Assembly (NCBI GenBank): GCA_024642295.1
Contig: JAHEBK010000110.1
Span: 1-6,207 of the forward strand
Reading direction: 5' to 3'
Length of the DNA stretch: 6,207 nucleotides
Source: Flavobacterium sp.
Lineage (GTDB): Bacteria; Bacteroidota; Bacteroidia; Flavobacteriales; Flavobacteriaceae
Shown: piece after piece, positions 1 to 6,207 of the stretch
Numbering within the stretch: the first letter of the stretch is position 1
Layout of the letters: the number at the start of each line of letters is the position of its first letter
Program-made: the position numbers and the translations under genes
Notes under the pieces: generated by a model
What the model was told of the DNA's origin: nothing
Database searches by the model: none
What the model saw: only the letters and a program-made list of their open reading frames with translations

Positions 1-477
1 AAAGCACTAAGTGGACAAGGCCCACAGGCTCTCAAGGAAGAAGCCTGCCGAAGAACACAATGGCATACTCCCATTCCTCAAATTTTAGCGGCGACTAAGA
101 ACGAACAGGTTTCTGGCTACCCAGTTTATGATCGAGAAGTGCTAACTCCTCAACTATTAGAAAACGGGGGTTCTATAACTTTAATAGGTGATGCGGCACA
201 TCCTATGAGTCCGTTTAAAGGACAAGGGGCTAATCAAGCCTTGCTCGATGCATTGGCGCTTGCCAGAGGGATTTATAAAGGCTGTTCCCCTAAGTCGCAA
301 TGGAGAGAACTGGGAGTGAGGAAAACCGTACTAACCCAGTTTGAAGCAGAAATGCTTGCCCGCAGTGCTATCAAAGTGAAAGATTCAGCAAATGCCGCAG
401 CTTTTTTACATTCTGATATCGTGCTCCATGAGGGTGATGAGCCTAGAGGACGGTTTTTAAAGAAAAAGGATGTTTAG
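1..477 (+). CDS. FAD-dependent monooxygenase, group A flavoprotein type (C-terminal part, 5' end outside window)
   Basis: This is the last 158 residues of a flavoprotein hydroxylase of the UbiH/TetX/zeaxanthin-epoxidase type, which uses FAD, NAD(P)H and O2 to hydroxylate or epoxidise a small molecule. The frame is open from base 1, so the start lies outside the window; the GTG at 139 is internal. The diagnostic second FAD-binding motif is present as GDAAHP at residues 63-68, followed by a flavin-contacting stretch with GQGANQAL (74-81). Before it, WHTPIP and the VYDRE segment match the usual lead-in of this family. The substrate cannot be deduced because the N-terminal Rossmann part and most of the substrate pocket are missing. 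The C-terminus after about residue 100 is a helical tail ending in lysines. Hand-counted GC is 46% (221 of 477), clearly above the neighbouring genes, so recent acquisition is possible. It converges on the next gene. Confidence 0.9.
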   Translation, partial: KALSGQGPQALKEEACRRTQWHTPIPQILAATKNEQVSGYPVYDREVLTPQLLENGGSITLIGDAAHPMSPFKGQGANQALLDALALARGIYKGCSPKSQWRELGVRKTVLTQFEAEMLARSAIKVKDSANAAAFLHSDIVLHEGDEPRGRFLKKKDV

Positions 478-510
478 CTAAGATCTAAAACCAGTACTGT
501 TTATTAAAAT

Positions 511-552
511 AAAACCTCCTTTATCCCAAAATGTCAGGATAAAGGAGGTTTT
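511..552. terminator. Bidirectional intrinsic terminator between convergent genes
   Basis: A perfect 16-bp inverted repeat: left arm 511-526 (AAAACCTCCTTTATCC), 10-base loop 527-536, right arm 537-552. It lies 33 bases after the stop of the plus-strand monooxygenase and 31 bases after the stop of the minus-strand 86-residue gene, the usual place for a shared terminator. The A/T ends of the stem give a U-run in each direction. In the minus direction the run continues beyond the hairpin (TTTTATTTTAAT), so the signal looks stronger for the minus-strand gene. Termination itself is inferred. Confidence 0.85.
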
Positions 553-583
553 CCTAGTATATATACTCGTTTTTGAAAAGGAT

Positions 584-844
584 TTAAATCTCTAAACTGT
601 CTTTTGGGATGGCATGAAATCCTACCGATTTTACTTTGTTTTCGATTTGGTGAATGTCAATAATTTTGTTTGAATAAATGGTAATTTCTCTAGGGAAAAC
701 ATGGTTGTTTACCACTACATCAGTAACTCCATCTAAAAGTTGTATTGCTTTTTTTATTTCCTTTAAATCGATATCTTCCGTTGCGTTTGTTCCAAAAATT
801 CTTCCGTGATTTCCTGGAATGACATTATTTGACATTAGGCTCAT
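584..844 (-). CDS. Small HMA-like (ferredoxin-fold) protein lacking metal-binding cysteines
   Basis: An 86-residue protein of unknown function. Its pattern fits the beta-alpha-beta-beta-alpha-beta arrangement of heavy-metal-associated domains: helix at about 26-37, LDGVTDVVVN (37-46), a second strand around REITIY (52-57), helix at about 64-73, then VGFHAIPK (74-81). The LDGV..V and GFHAIP pieces are typical of HMA folds. The CxxC metal site is absent, and the protein has no cysteine at all, so copper or zinc chaperoning by the standard mechanism is unlikely; a structural or protein-binding role is a guess. The start is the ATG at 844; a second in-frame ATG at 835 (residue 4) is an equally plausible start, and neither has a clear ribosome-binding sequence. 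It lies about 120 bp downstream of the deamidase-like gene on the same strand and could be read with it or from its own promoter. It is followed by the hairpin at 511-552. Confidence 0.8.
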   Translation of the reverse strand: MSLMSNNVIPGNHGRIFGTNATEDIDLKEIKKAIQLLDGVTDVVVNNHVFPREITIYSNKIIDIHQIENKVKSVGFHAIPKDSLEI

Positions 845-967
845 GATGGTTGGTTTTAAGATTATAAATAGCAGAATTATGTTTTTTACAACCTTAAATT
901 TAATGATTTATTCTTTGAAAATCAATTATTTAGGAGACCTTTTTATTTTTTGAAGGTGTATTTTGTT

Positions 968-1858
968 TTATTTTAAGCCGACAGCTAATTTTGAAACCAA
1001 CTTTTCCCATTTTTTTAGATTGGCAAGGTAGCTCTCTTTGTATTTTGAAATAATGACTTTGTATTTTTTTTGAAATTCAGGTGTCATATCATAATTCCAT
1101 CTGTCGTCTCTAAAAACAGTTTCAAAATTAAACACATTGCCTACTAGGTTTTTATAATCTTGTGCCAATTCTTTTTTAGATCTTATTTTTAGAATAGGAG
1201 CAATTTCGTTGTTATAGAATTCCATAGCAGTTTCGTTAATAGCAAGTCCTTTGGGTAGCCATTGATCTTCTTTAGACTCATCTTCGTACTTGAAAAAGTC
1301 GTTGATGAGTTTGTCCCAAAAGAAATAGGGTAGGTCTAATTTTTTATCTTGAACGTATTCAGGATCACTATTAAGTTGGTAATTAGGAATCATAGAGGAG
1401 TTAAACAAATACCAGTCGGCATCCATAATAAGATGGAGTAATTTTCTAGTTTTTAGTTTGTTTAACCAGGTTTTGTAGTGTACTGGGCCTTCAGGAAAAA
1501 GGACTAAATCGATGACCATTTCGCTTATTTCTTTTCCTTTGTTAACATGTAAAACTGGTGCTACATGATAGCCCCAATCTATTGTGCCAGTAGGAGAAAG
1601 CTTTGTTTTGTCTGTAAACGAAATTAATCTTGAACTTGAGGTAGAATACAATCCTGGGGAAAAGGTCCAAATCTTGGAACAAGTTACCCCTTTTGTTAAA
1701 AGTAACATATAGATATAATGAGATACATTATGACAGTTAGCTTGCTGATAGCCATAAGGCAAGCCTGCATTCAAAACTAATTGAAACAGTTCGTCTGCTT
1801 TTTTTTTGCTGATAATGGTCGCTTTGCCAACGGTTACTAAAGGATGCTTTGTATTAAT
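968..1858 (-). CDS. Protein-glutaminase-like deamidase with extra C-terminal region (start uncertain)
   Basis: Probably a cysteine amidohydrolase related to bacterial protein-glutaminase (Gln_deamidase_2-like, transglutaminase/papain fold), which hydrolyses side-chain amides of Gln in proteins or peptides. Numbered from an ATT at 1858, the candidate nucleophile is Cys42 in QANCHNVSHY (compare GCxARAH in the family, same Cys-x4-His spacing). The base is His98 in WGYHVAPVL (family WSYHVA) and the acid is Asp117 in VIDLVLF (family IIDPSLF). Cys-His and His-Asp spacings of 56 and 19 are close to the 41 and 20 of the Chryseobacterium enzyme. Residues from about 160 to the end are a charged, mostly helical extension that I cannot assign. 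No signal peptide is seen, so it is probably cytoplasmic, unlike the secreted family prototype. The first conventional start is TTG at 1774, but the upstream frame reads ISKKKADELFQLV, matching the helix that precedes the catalytic Cys in relatives, and stays open to 1879. The true start is therefore upstream: perhaps the ATT at 1858, 16 bases after the transglutaminase stop. Function is moderately sure; the exact start is not. Confidence 0.68.
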   Translation of the reverse strand: MNTKHPLVTVGKATIISKKKADELFQLVLNAGLPYGYQQANCHNVSHYIYMLLLTKGVTCSKIWTFSPGLYSTSSSRLISFTDKTKLSPTGTIDWGYHVAPVLHVNKGKEISEMVIDLVLFPEGPVHYKTWLNKLKTRKLLHLIMDADWYLFNSSMIPNYQLNSDPEYVQDKKLDLPYFFWDKLINDFFKYEDESKEDQWLPKGLAINETAMEFYNNEIAPILKIRSKKELAQDYKNLVGNVFNFETVFRDDRWNYDMTPEFQKKYKVIISKYKESYLANLKKWEKLVSKLAVGLK

Positions 1859-1874
1859 GACAAAAGTATTAGGA

Positions 1875-2744
1875 TTAAACTATTGGTATAACATCAACTT
1901 CTACTTTTACTTTATGTTCTCCAGAACTAAAGATGATTCCCTTAAGTGGGGAAACATCGGCAAAATCTCTACCATAAGCAGTGACGATATGTCTTTGTCC
2001 AGGAATCATATTGTTGGTTGGGTCAAATTCGCACCAACCCATTTCAGGAATATATACAGAAATCCAAGCGTGTGAAGCATCAGATCCTTCTAATTTAGGT
2101 TTTCCTTTTGGCGGTAAGGTTTCAATATATCCACTCACATAACGAGCAGGAATACCCATACTTCTAATACACGCAATGGCCAAATGTGAAAAATCTTGAC
2201 AAACCCCTTTGCGTTCTCTAAGAACTGTTTTAATTGGGGTATTGATATTGGTTGCGCCCGATTTGAATTGAAATTCAGTAAATATTTTTTTTATTAAATT
2301 CAAAACACCGTCAAAAAGTGATTCGTCAGGAATCAAGCAGGTTTTGGCAAAATCTTTCATCTCTTCATCCCAAACAACATATTGACTTGGCAGCTGGTAT
2401 AATAATAATTCCGCTTTTAGTTTTGGAGTCGAATTTATTTTCAACGCGGTTTCACTACAGCTAATAGGGTTGTAGGGTTGAACTGTATTGTTTAAAACTT
2501 CAATTTCACTGGAAACAACGACTTTGAGTTTGGTATGTGCTTGATGTATGGAAAAATAATGTTGGATGTTTCCAAAATAATCCTCACGACTGTATATTTT
2601 GGAAGGTTTTGGCTCAATTTCTATTTTGAAATTTTGACACACTTGATTACCAGCATTTCTGGGTTGTAAACACAATACGCTTTGGTAATTGTGAACTGCG
2701 TTTACGTAAGTATATAGCGTTTGATGTTTTAATTTATATTTCAT
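1875..2744 (-). CDS. Transglutaminase-like protein (COG1305 type, with bacterial transglutaminase N-terminal domain)
   Basis: A complete 289-residue cytoplasmic protein of the transglutaminase-like superfamily, a fold that in bacteria usually acts as a peptidase, amidase or acyl transferase rather than a protein cross-linker. Residues 1-85 form the beta-rich N-terminal domain usual in this group (starts MKYKLKHQTLYTY, then LCLQPR and DYFGN). The catalytic core spans about 150-245, with the full triad: Cys182 in RKGVCQDFSHLA, His225 in DASHAWISVY, and Asp241 in WCEFDPTNN. The length is typical. The ATG at 2744 overlaps the end of the ATP-grasp/alpha-E gene by 11 bp, which fixes the start and suggests translational coupling. 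Within the cluster it is expected to work on the same peptide or amide product as the ATP-grasp protein, as a cleaving or transferring enzyme; this is inferred from comparative genomics of the association, and no substrate is known. Confidence 0.93.
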   Translation of the reverse strand: MKYKLKHQTLYTYVNAVHNYQSVLCLQPRNAGNQVCQNFKIEIEPKPSKIYSREDYFGNIQHYFSIHQAHTKLKVVVSSEIEVLNNTVQPYNPISCSETALKINSTPKLKAELLLYQLPSQYVVWDEEMKDFAKTCLIPDESLFDGVLNLIKKIFTEFQFKSGATNINTPIKTVLRERKGVCQDFSHLAIACIRSMGIPARYVSGYIETLPPKGKPKLEGSDASHAWISVYIPEMGWCEFDPTNNMIPGQRHIVTAYGRDFADVSPLKGIIFSSGEHKVKVEVDVIPIV

Positions 2745-5337
2745 CTGAATTCAGTGTGTCTAAGGTATCTAATATCGAGTGTTGAATCACAGAATGGTTA
2801 AAATACAAACTGGCTAGATTCGTTGAAACGCTAGCAGTAAGATTATATACCTTGGTCAATGTTTCGTCTAATTGTGTTCGCATGAGACTGTATTCGTCAT
2901 ATTGTATCAAACTATCGGCATCGATTAGTTTTACAATGGTATTGGCTTCTAAAACTGATTTTTCAGCAATACTCAATTGATTTGGCTCGATTGATTTGGG
3001 TAATTTTGATAAAAATACGGCCAAAGTGTCTAATAAAAAGCTAAGTGTATACGGTAGATTTTTTTCTAAAAAAATCATGTTAATCACCGCTTTTAGGTTG
3101 AGATGGGATTTATAGATGTTTCGATATTGTGCTAATAAATTATGATTTTCTAAAATGGCTTCCATCAACAAACCTTCCACATCATCATCGTTTTTATATC
3201 TAAATGTAGATTGAAAAACAGAAATCAGTGAAAGAATTCTTTCAACATTTTTACCAGATTCCAATAAATAAAAACCATTATCACGAGGTAGTGTTTCGTA
3301 AATATTTCCATAGAAAGAAAACAAACGAATATGCAATTTGTCTAAGGAATGATTTACCGTATTCACATTAGTAGTTGCTGGATTTTTAAGTCCAATCATA
3401 CTTTCTTCTACTAAATTGATAATACGACGCGTATCATGATTCCATTTTTCACTGACTTGATTAATGGTATTTAATAAAGCTTGAATATTATAGGTTACTG
3501 ACCCAACTCTTTTAGAATCATTAATTAGGCTCAAGAGTTCGATAATAGGATTTTCAAAAATGGCATCGTTTGATGGTAAATTTTCATCTTCTTTATCATC
3601 ATATACATTCCCTACAAAACCAGGATAGGTTTGTGTTAAATGCGTTAATGATTTTAATAGAACAACTAAAAATTCGGGTTGACCATTTTCTTTGTTATTA
3701 TAGACGTTTTCATTGAGTCGGCTCAAAATAATTTTTAAAAAACTACGCAGTGCCATGGTTCTTTCACACATTCGACCCACCCAAAACAAATTTTCGGCAT
3801 TTCGACTTGTTAGTGAATTACTAAGTTGGTTGTTCGTGTTTTTTCGCTCTACAACACTTTGATTGAAATCATTAAGAGTATCGGTAATGATCCAAGTATC
3901 TTTTGAAAGTCCACCTAAATGATTCGAGATTTCAAATTTTCCTTTGATGTAAGAACTTCGAGTCAAACCACCTGGCATTACTTTGTATTCCTCACCGTCA
4001 AAAATGATAAAAGCGCGCAAGGCAGCATACCTTGGTACCAATTTGCCATCAATAAATGATGGAGTAGTAGAGAGGCTTACTTCTTCTTGAGCTACAAAAT
4101 CTTTTGGACTTTGTAGAATCATTTCTTTTAATTCGGCTAGCTGTTTTTCATTTAAGAGTCGTCCGTAAATAGATCTAAAGCCAAGCTTTCTATTGGTTTT
4201 CTTTACAATTAATTTGGGTAAATTATTTAAAACAAAGGTTAATTCTTTCTTTTGGCCGCACCACCATGTCGCAACAGAATTTATTAATAACGGCTCTTTT
4301 AGTAAAAACTTACAGGCATTTTGCATAAAAGCCATTAGTCCGTAATTTTCTAAAACTGCTGTTCCTGGGTTGTTTAATACGGCTACATTTCCTAAACGAA
4401 TAACTTGTAACAAACCTGGAATCCCAATTAAAGAATCTCTTTTTAATTCTAAAGGATCACACCAAATATCATCCAATCGTTTAATAATCACATCAACGCG
4501 TTCGAGTTGGTCGATGGATTTTAACCAAACAAAACCATCACGAACCACTAAGTCTGTTCCTTGTACCAGTGTGTATCCCAAATAAGAGGATAGGTATACG
4601 TGCTCAAAATAACTTTCGTTTCCAGGACCAGGAGTTAGAAAAACGACATTTTGGTTCTCATTCGCGTTATTTCCTAATGATTCTACAGCGATTTGTAAAT
4701 CGTTAAAATAAGGAGACAGTCTGCTGCGATGTATTTTTTTATTGAATTCAGGCAATACCTTACTCATGACAATTCTGTTCTCAAGAGCATAGCCTGAACC
4801 AGAAGGTGATTGTGTTCTAGTATCTAATAACCACATTTTTCCATCAGGTCCACGAGCCAAATCACAAGCGAGGTTTAGGAGCTGGGTACTTAGTTTTTGT
4901 TTGATATCAAAACAAGGCAACAACAATCCGTTGTTGTCAAAAACTAATTCGGAGGGAATAATGCTGTTTTTTAATAGCTCTTGCGGACCATAAATATCTT
5001 TTAAAATTAAATCTAATAAAGTAGCCCTTTGTTTTAATCCTTTTTCAATAGTTTCCCACTCTGATTTATGAATTAAAAAAGGGATGGTATCTAGTTTCCA
5101 TTGCCTATTTGATTCATTATTGGAATCGTAAACATTGTAGGTGACCCCGTTTTCTTTTAATTTCTTTATGATTTCCTGATTCCGAAACTCCAATTCCTCT
5201 AATCCAATAGCCTCTAGGGTGTTGAAGAATTTTTGCCAATAGGGTTTTACTTGACCGCTACTGTCAATAACTTCATCATAAGAATTGATGGTTTCTTTGT
5301 ACGAATTGAGTAGTCCCAATGTAATATCTTGAATCAT
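2734..5337 (-). CDS. Circularly permuted ATP-grasp (COG2308) fused to alpha-E domain (COG2307)
   Basis: An 867-residue two-domain protein. Residues about 20-490 are a circularly permuted type 2 ATP-grasp domain, a predicted ATP-dependent amide or peptide ligase. Recognisable family motifs are SPSGSGYALENRIV (177-190), FLTPGPGNESYFEH (233-246), KRLDDIWCDPLEL (286-298), GIPGLLQVIRLGNVAVLNN (305-323) and VMPGGLTR (453-460). Residues about 505-835 are an all-helical alpha-E domain of unknown activity, opening with SRNAENLFWVGRMCERT (511-527), the standard alpha-E signature. In many proteobacteria these are two adjacent genes; the single-chain form indicates that they act together. The ATG at 5337 is the natural start; it follows a 76-bp gap after the DUF2126 gene. 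The C-terminus overlaps the transglutaminase gene by 11 bp. Domain assignment is firm; the ligated substrates are unknown. Confidence 0.95.
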   Translation of the reverse strand: MIQDITLGLLNSYKETINSYDEVIDSSGQVKPYWQKFFNTLEAIGLEELEFRNQEIIKKLKENGVTYNVYDSNNESNRQWKLDTIPFLIHKSEWETIEKGLKQRATLLDLILKDIYGPQELLKNSIIPSELVFDNNGLLLPCFDIKQKLSTQLLNLACDLARGPDGKMWLLDTRTQSPSGSGYALENRIVMSKVLPEFNKKIHRSRLSPYFNDLQIAVESLGNNANENQNVVFLTPGPGNESYFEHVYLSSYLGYTLVQGTDLVVRDGFVWLKSIDQLERVDVIIKRLDDIWCDPLELKRDSLIGIPGLLQVIRLGNVAVLNNPGTAVLENYGLMAFMQNACKFLLKEPLLINSVATWWCGQKKELTFVLNNLPKLIVKKTNRKLGFRSIYGRLLNEKQLAELKEMILQSPKDFVAQEEVSLSTTPSFIDGKLVPRYAALRAFIIFDGEEYKVMPGGLTRSSYIKGKFEISNHLGGLSKDTWIITDTLNDFNQSVVERKNTNNQLSNSLTSRNAENLFWVGRMCERTMALRSFLKIILSRLNENVYNNKENGQPEFLVVLLKSLTHLTQTYPGFVGNVYDDKEDENLPSNDAIFENPIIELLSLINDSKRVGSVTYNIQALLNTINQVSEKWNHDTRRIINLVEESMIGLKNPATTNVNTVNHSLDKLHIRLFSFYGNIYETLPRDNGFYLLESGKNVERILSLISVFQSTFRYKNDDDVEGLLMEAILENHNLLAQYRNIYKSHLNLKAVINMIFLEKNLPYTLSFLLDTLAVFLSKLPKSIEPNQLSIAEKSVLEANTIVKLIDADSLIQYDEYSLMRTQLDETLTKVYNLTASVSTNLASLYFNHSVIQHSILDTLDTLNSDEI

Positions 5338-5373
5338 TTGTTAATTGTAAATGAATAGCATTTTTGTAATTTG

Positions 5374-5403
5374 CAAAATAAAGGCTTTTAAAGCGAACAA
5401 CAA
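5374..5403 (-). promoter_or_regulatory. Possible internal Bacteroidota-type promoter before the ATP-grasp/alpha-E gene
   Basis: In the 76-bp gap upstream of the ATP-grasp gene, the minus strand carries TTG at 5403-5401, a 19-base spacer, and TTATTTTG at 5381-5374. This resembles the Bacteroidota consensus TTG-N19 to 21-TAnnTTTG with one mismatch in the -7 box. A start about seven bases downstream would give a leader of roughly 30 bases. A+T-rich gaps yield such matches by chance, so this is only a candidate for uncoupling the last three genes from the upstream DUF2126 gene. Confidence 0.3.
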
Positions 5404-5413
5404 TACAATAATC

Positions 5414-6207
5414 CTATTCTTTTGCTTTCCAATAATGTCTTAAATCTAAAGTGTAAGGGTATTCAGGATTAATGAGTTCTATCGGTGTATCTAATCTAAG
5501 ATCTGATTTGGATTCGACTAAAAAACGAGAAGTTGCTGTGTTGTTTGCAATCATTTCTTTTTCTTTTTTTACATCTTCAAGTACTGAAGAAGGGGTATGT
5601 CCAAAATCCCAAAAACGACTTATTTTTCTGGATTCGGCTTCAAAACTATTCACAGGAAAACTGTCAAAGCTTCTTCCGCCAGGATGTGTTACAAAATAAG
5701 TACAACCACCAATTACTTTATTATTCCAAGTATCTACTAAGTCAAAAACAAGCGGCACATCTATTCCAATATTAGGATGTAATGCGGATGGCGGATTCCA
5801 TGATTTGTAACGAATTCCGGCTACAAATTCTCCTTTTGTCCCCGTGCTTCTTAATGGGATTCTACATCCTTTGCATAATAAAATATGACGCTCGGGTACA
5901 ATTCCAGAAACTTTTACTTGTAAGCGTTCTAGTGAGGAATCTACAAATCGAGAAGTTCCAGAACTAGACAATTCTTCACCAAGTACGTGCCAAGGTTCAA
6001 TCCCTAATCTTATTTCCAATTGAATATTATCAATAGTAACATTACCATGATGCGGATATCTAAATTCGAAGAAAGGATCAAACCATGAAATATCAAAATT
6101 ATAACCGGCATCTTTTAAATCGTTGACTACGTCAATCATATCCAAATATGCAAAATGTGGCAGCAAAAATTTATCGTGTAGCTCTGTTCCCCAGCGGATT
6201 AGTTTTT
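5414..6207 (-). CDS. DUF2126/transglutaminase-type large protein, C-terminal part (5' end outside window)
   Basis: The last 263 residues of the large protein that heads this type of cluster. Complete members are usually around 1,100 residues, with an N-terminal transglutaminase-like domain and a C-terminal DUF2126 region; only the latter is visible. The frame is open to the window edge. The TTG at 6166 is internal, because the conserved segment LIRWGTELHDKFLLPHFAYL runs across it. Further family landmarks, in order, are WFDPFFEFRYPHHG, EPWHVLGEE, SRFVDSSLERLQVKVSG, KSWNPPSALHPN, GGCTYFVTHPGGRSF, PVNSFEAESR and FGHTP, all in the expected order, then a short tail ending HYWKAKE. The DUF2126 region has no established activity; its many invariant His, Trp, Glu and Arg residues suggest a catalytic or ligand-binding role, but that is inference. 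It is the first visible gene of the minus-strand series. Confidence 0.95.
   Translation of the reverse strand, partial: KLIRWGTELHDKFLLPHFAYLDMIDVVNDLKDAGYNFDISWFDPFFEFRYPHHGNVTIDNIQLEIRLGIEPWHVLGEELSSSGTSRFVDSSLERLQVKVSGIVPERHILLCKGCRIPLRSTGTKGEFVAGIRYKSWNPPSALHPNIGIDVPLVFDLVDTWNNKVIGGCTYFVTHPGGRSFDSFPVNSFEAESRKISRFWDFGHTPSSVLEDVKKEKEMIANNTATSRFLVESKSDLRLDTPIELINPEYPYTLDLRHYWKAKE

Noticed and set aside
889..925. TAAGGTTG (896-889) with TTGA (925-922) as a promoter for the 86-residue gene
   Set aside because: The -7-like box has a mismatch and the spacer is about 26 bases, too long for the Bacteroidota consensus.
937..957. ACCTT/AAGGT inverted repeat downstream of the deamidase-like gene, considered as a terminator
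   Set aside because: The stem has only five pairs with an A/T loop of about 11 bases and no U-run after it on the minus strand.
1806..2075. Open plus-strand frame of 89 codons
   Set aside because: It lies antisense to the end of the transglutaminase gene, which has an intact catalytic triad, and its translation shows no recognisable protein pattern.
4370..4585. Open plus-strand frame of 71 codons
   Set aside because: Antisense to the most conserved part of the ATP-grasp domain; a by-product of its codon use.
5472..5967. Three open plus-strand frames of 61-80 codons
   Set aside because: All are antisense to the strongly conserved DUF2126 region and overlap one another; no evidence of coding.
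1..6207. CRISPR array, tRNA, rRNA, insertion sequence or direct repeats
   Set aside because: No regularly spaced repeats, cloverleaf-like sequence or transposase fragment was seen on reading both strands; almost all of the window is accounted for by coding sequence.

Overview
The window looks like a low-GC Bacteroidota chromosome segment, most likely from Flavobacterium or a close relative. The reasons are the A+T-rich coding (sampled lines 28-35% GC outside the first gene), start codons without clear Shine-Dalgarno sequences, and the type of gene cluster present. The organism is inferred from style and gene content; no rRNA or other marker gene is present.

Layout. Positions 1-477 (+) hold the 3' end of a group A FAD-dependent monooxygenase, noticeably richer in GC (about 46%) than the rest. 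It converges on a small minus-strand gene (584-844) for an 86-residue protein that resembles a heavy-metal-associated (HMA) domain but has no cysteines. A perfect 16-bp inverted repeat at 511-552 lies between them and probably terminates transcription from both sides. The remainder, about 968-6207, is one minus-strand gene series read from right to left: (i) the C-terminal 263 residues of a large DUF2126/transglutaminase-type protein, cut by the window edge; (ii) an 867-residue fusion of a circularly permuted ATP-grasp domain and an alpha-E domain; (iii) a 289-residue transglutaminase-like protein whose start overlaps the previous gene by 11 bp; (iv) a protein of about 296 residues that I read as a protein-glutaminase-like deamidase (Cys-His-Asp) with an extra C-terminal region.

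How they may work together. DUF2126, circularly permuted ATP-grasp, alpha-E and transglutaminase-like proteins form a known, widely conserved but biochemically uncharacterised association, proposed from comparative genomics to make and process a peptide or amide-linked product. ATP-grasp would ligate, and the transglutaminase-fold proteins would cleave or transfer. In many genomes a proteasome-like peptidase (Anbu) accompanies the set; none is visible here. The place directly after the transglutaminase is taken by the deamidase-like gene.

The main points of interest are that deamidase-like gene and its 5' end. Its conserved reading frame continues about 28-35 codons upstream of the first conventional start (a TTG at 1774) with no ATG or GTG, and that stretch contains a run of nine A. 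Intergenic gaps are short (the longest, 859-967 counting from the small gene's start, is about 120 bp), and I found no RNA genes, insertion sequences or CRISPR arrays.
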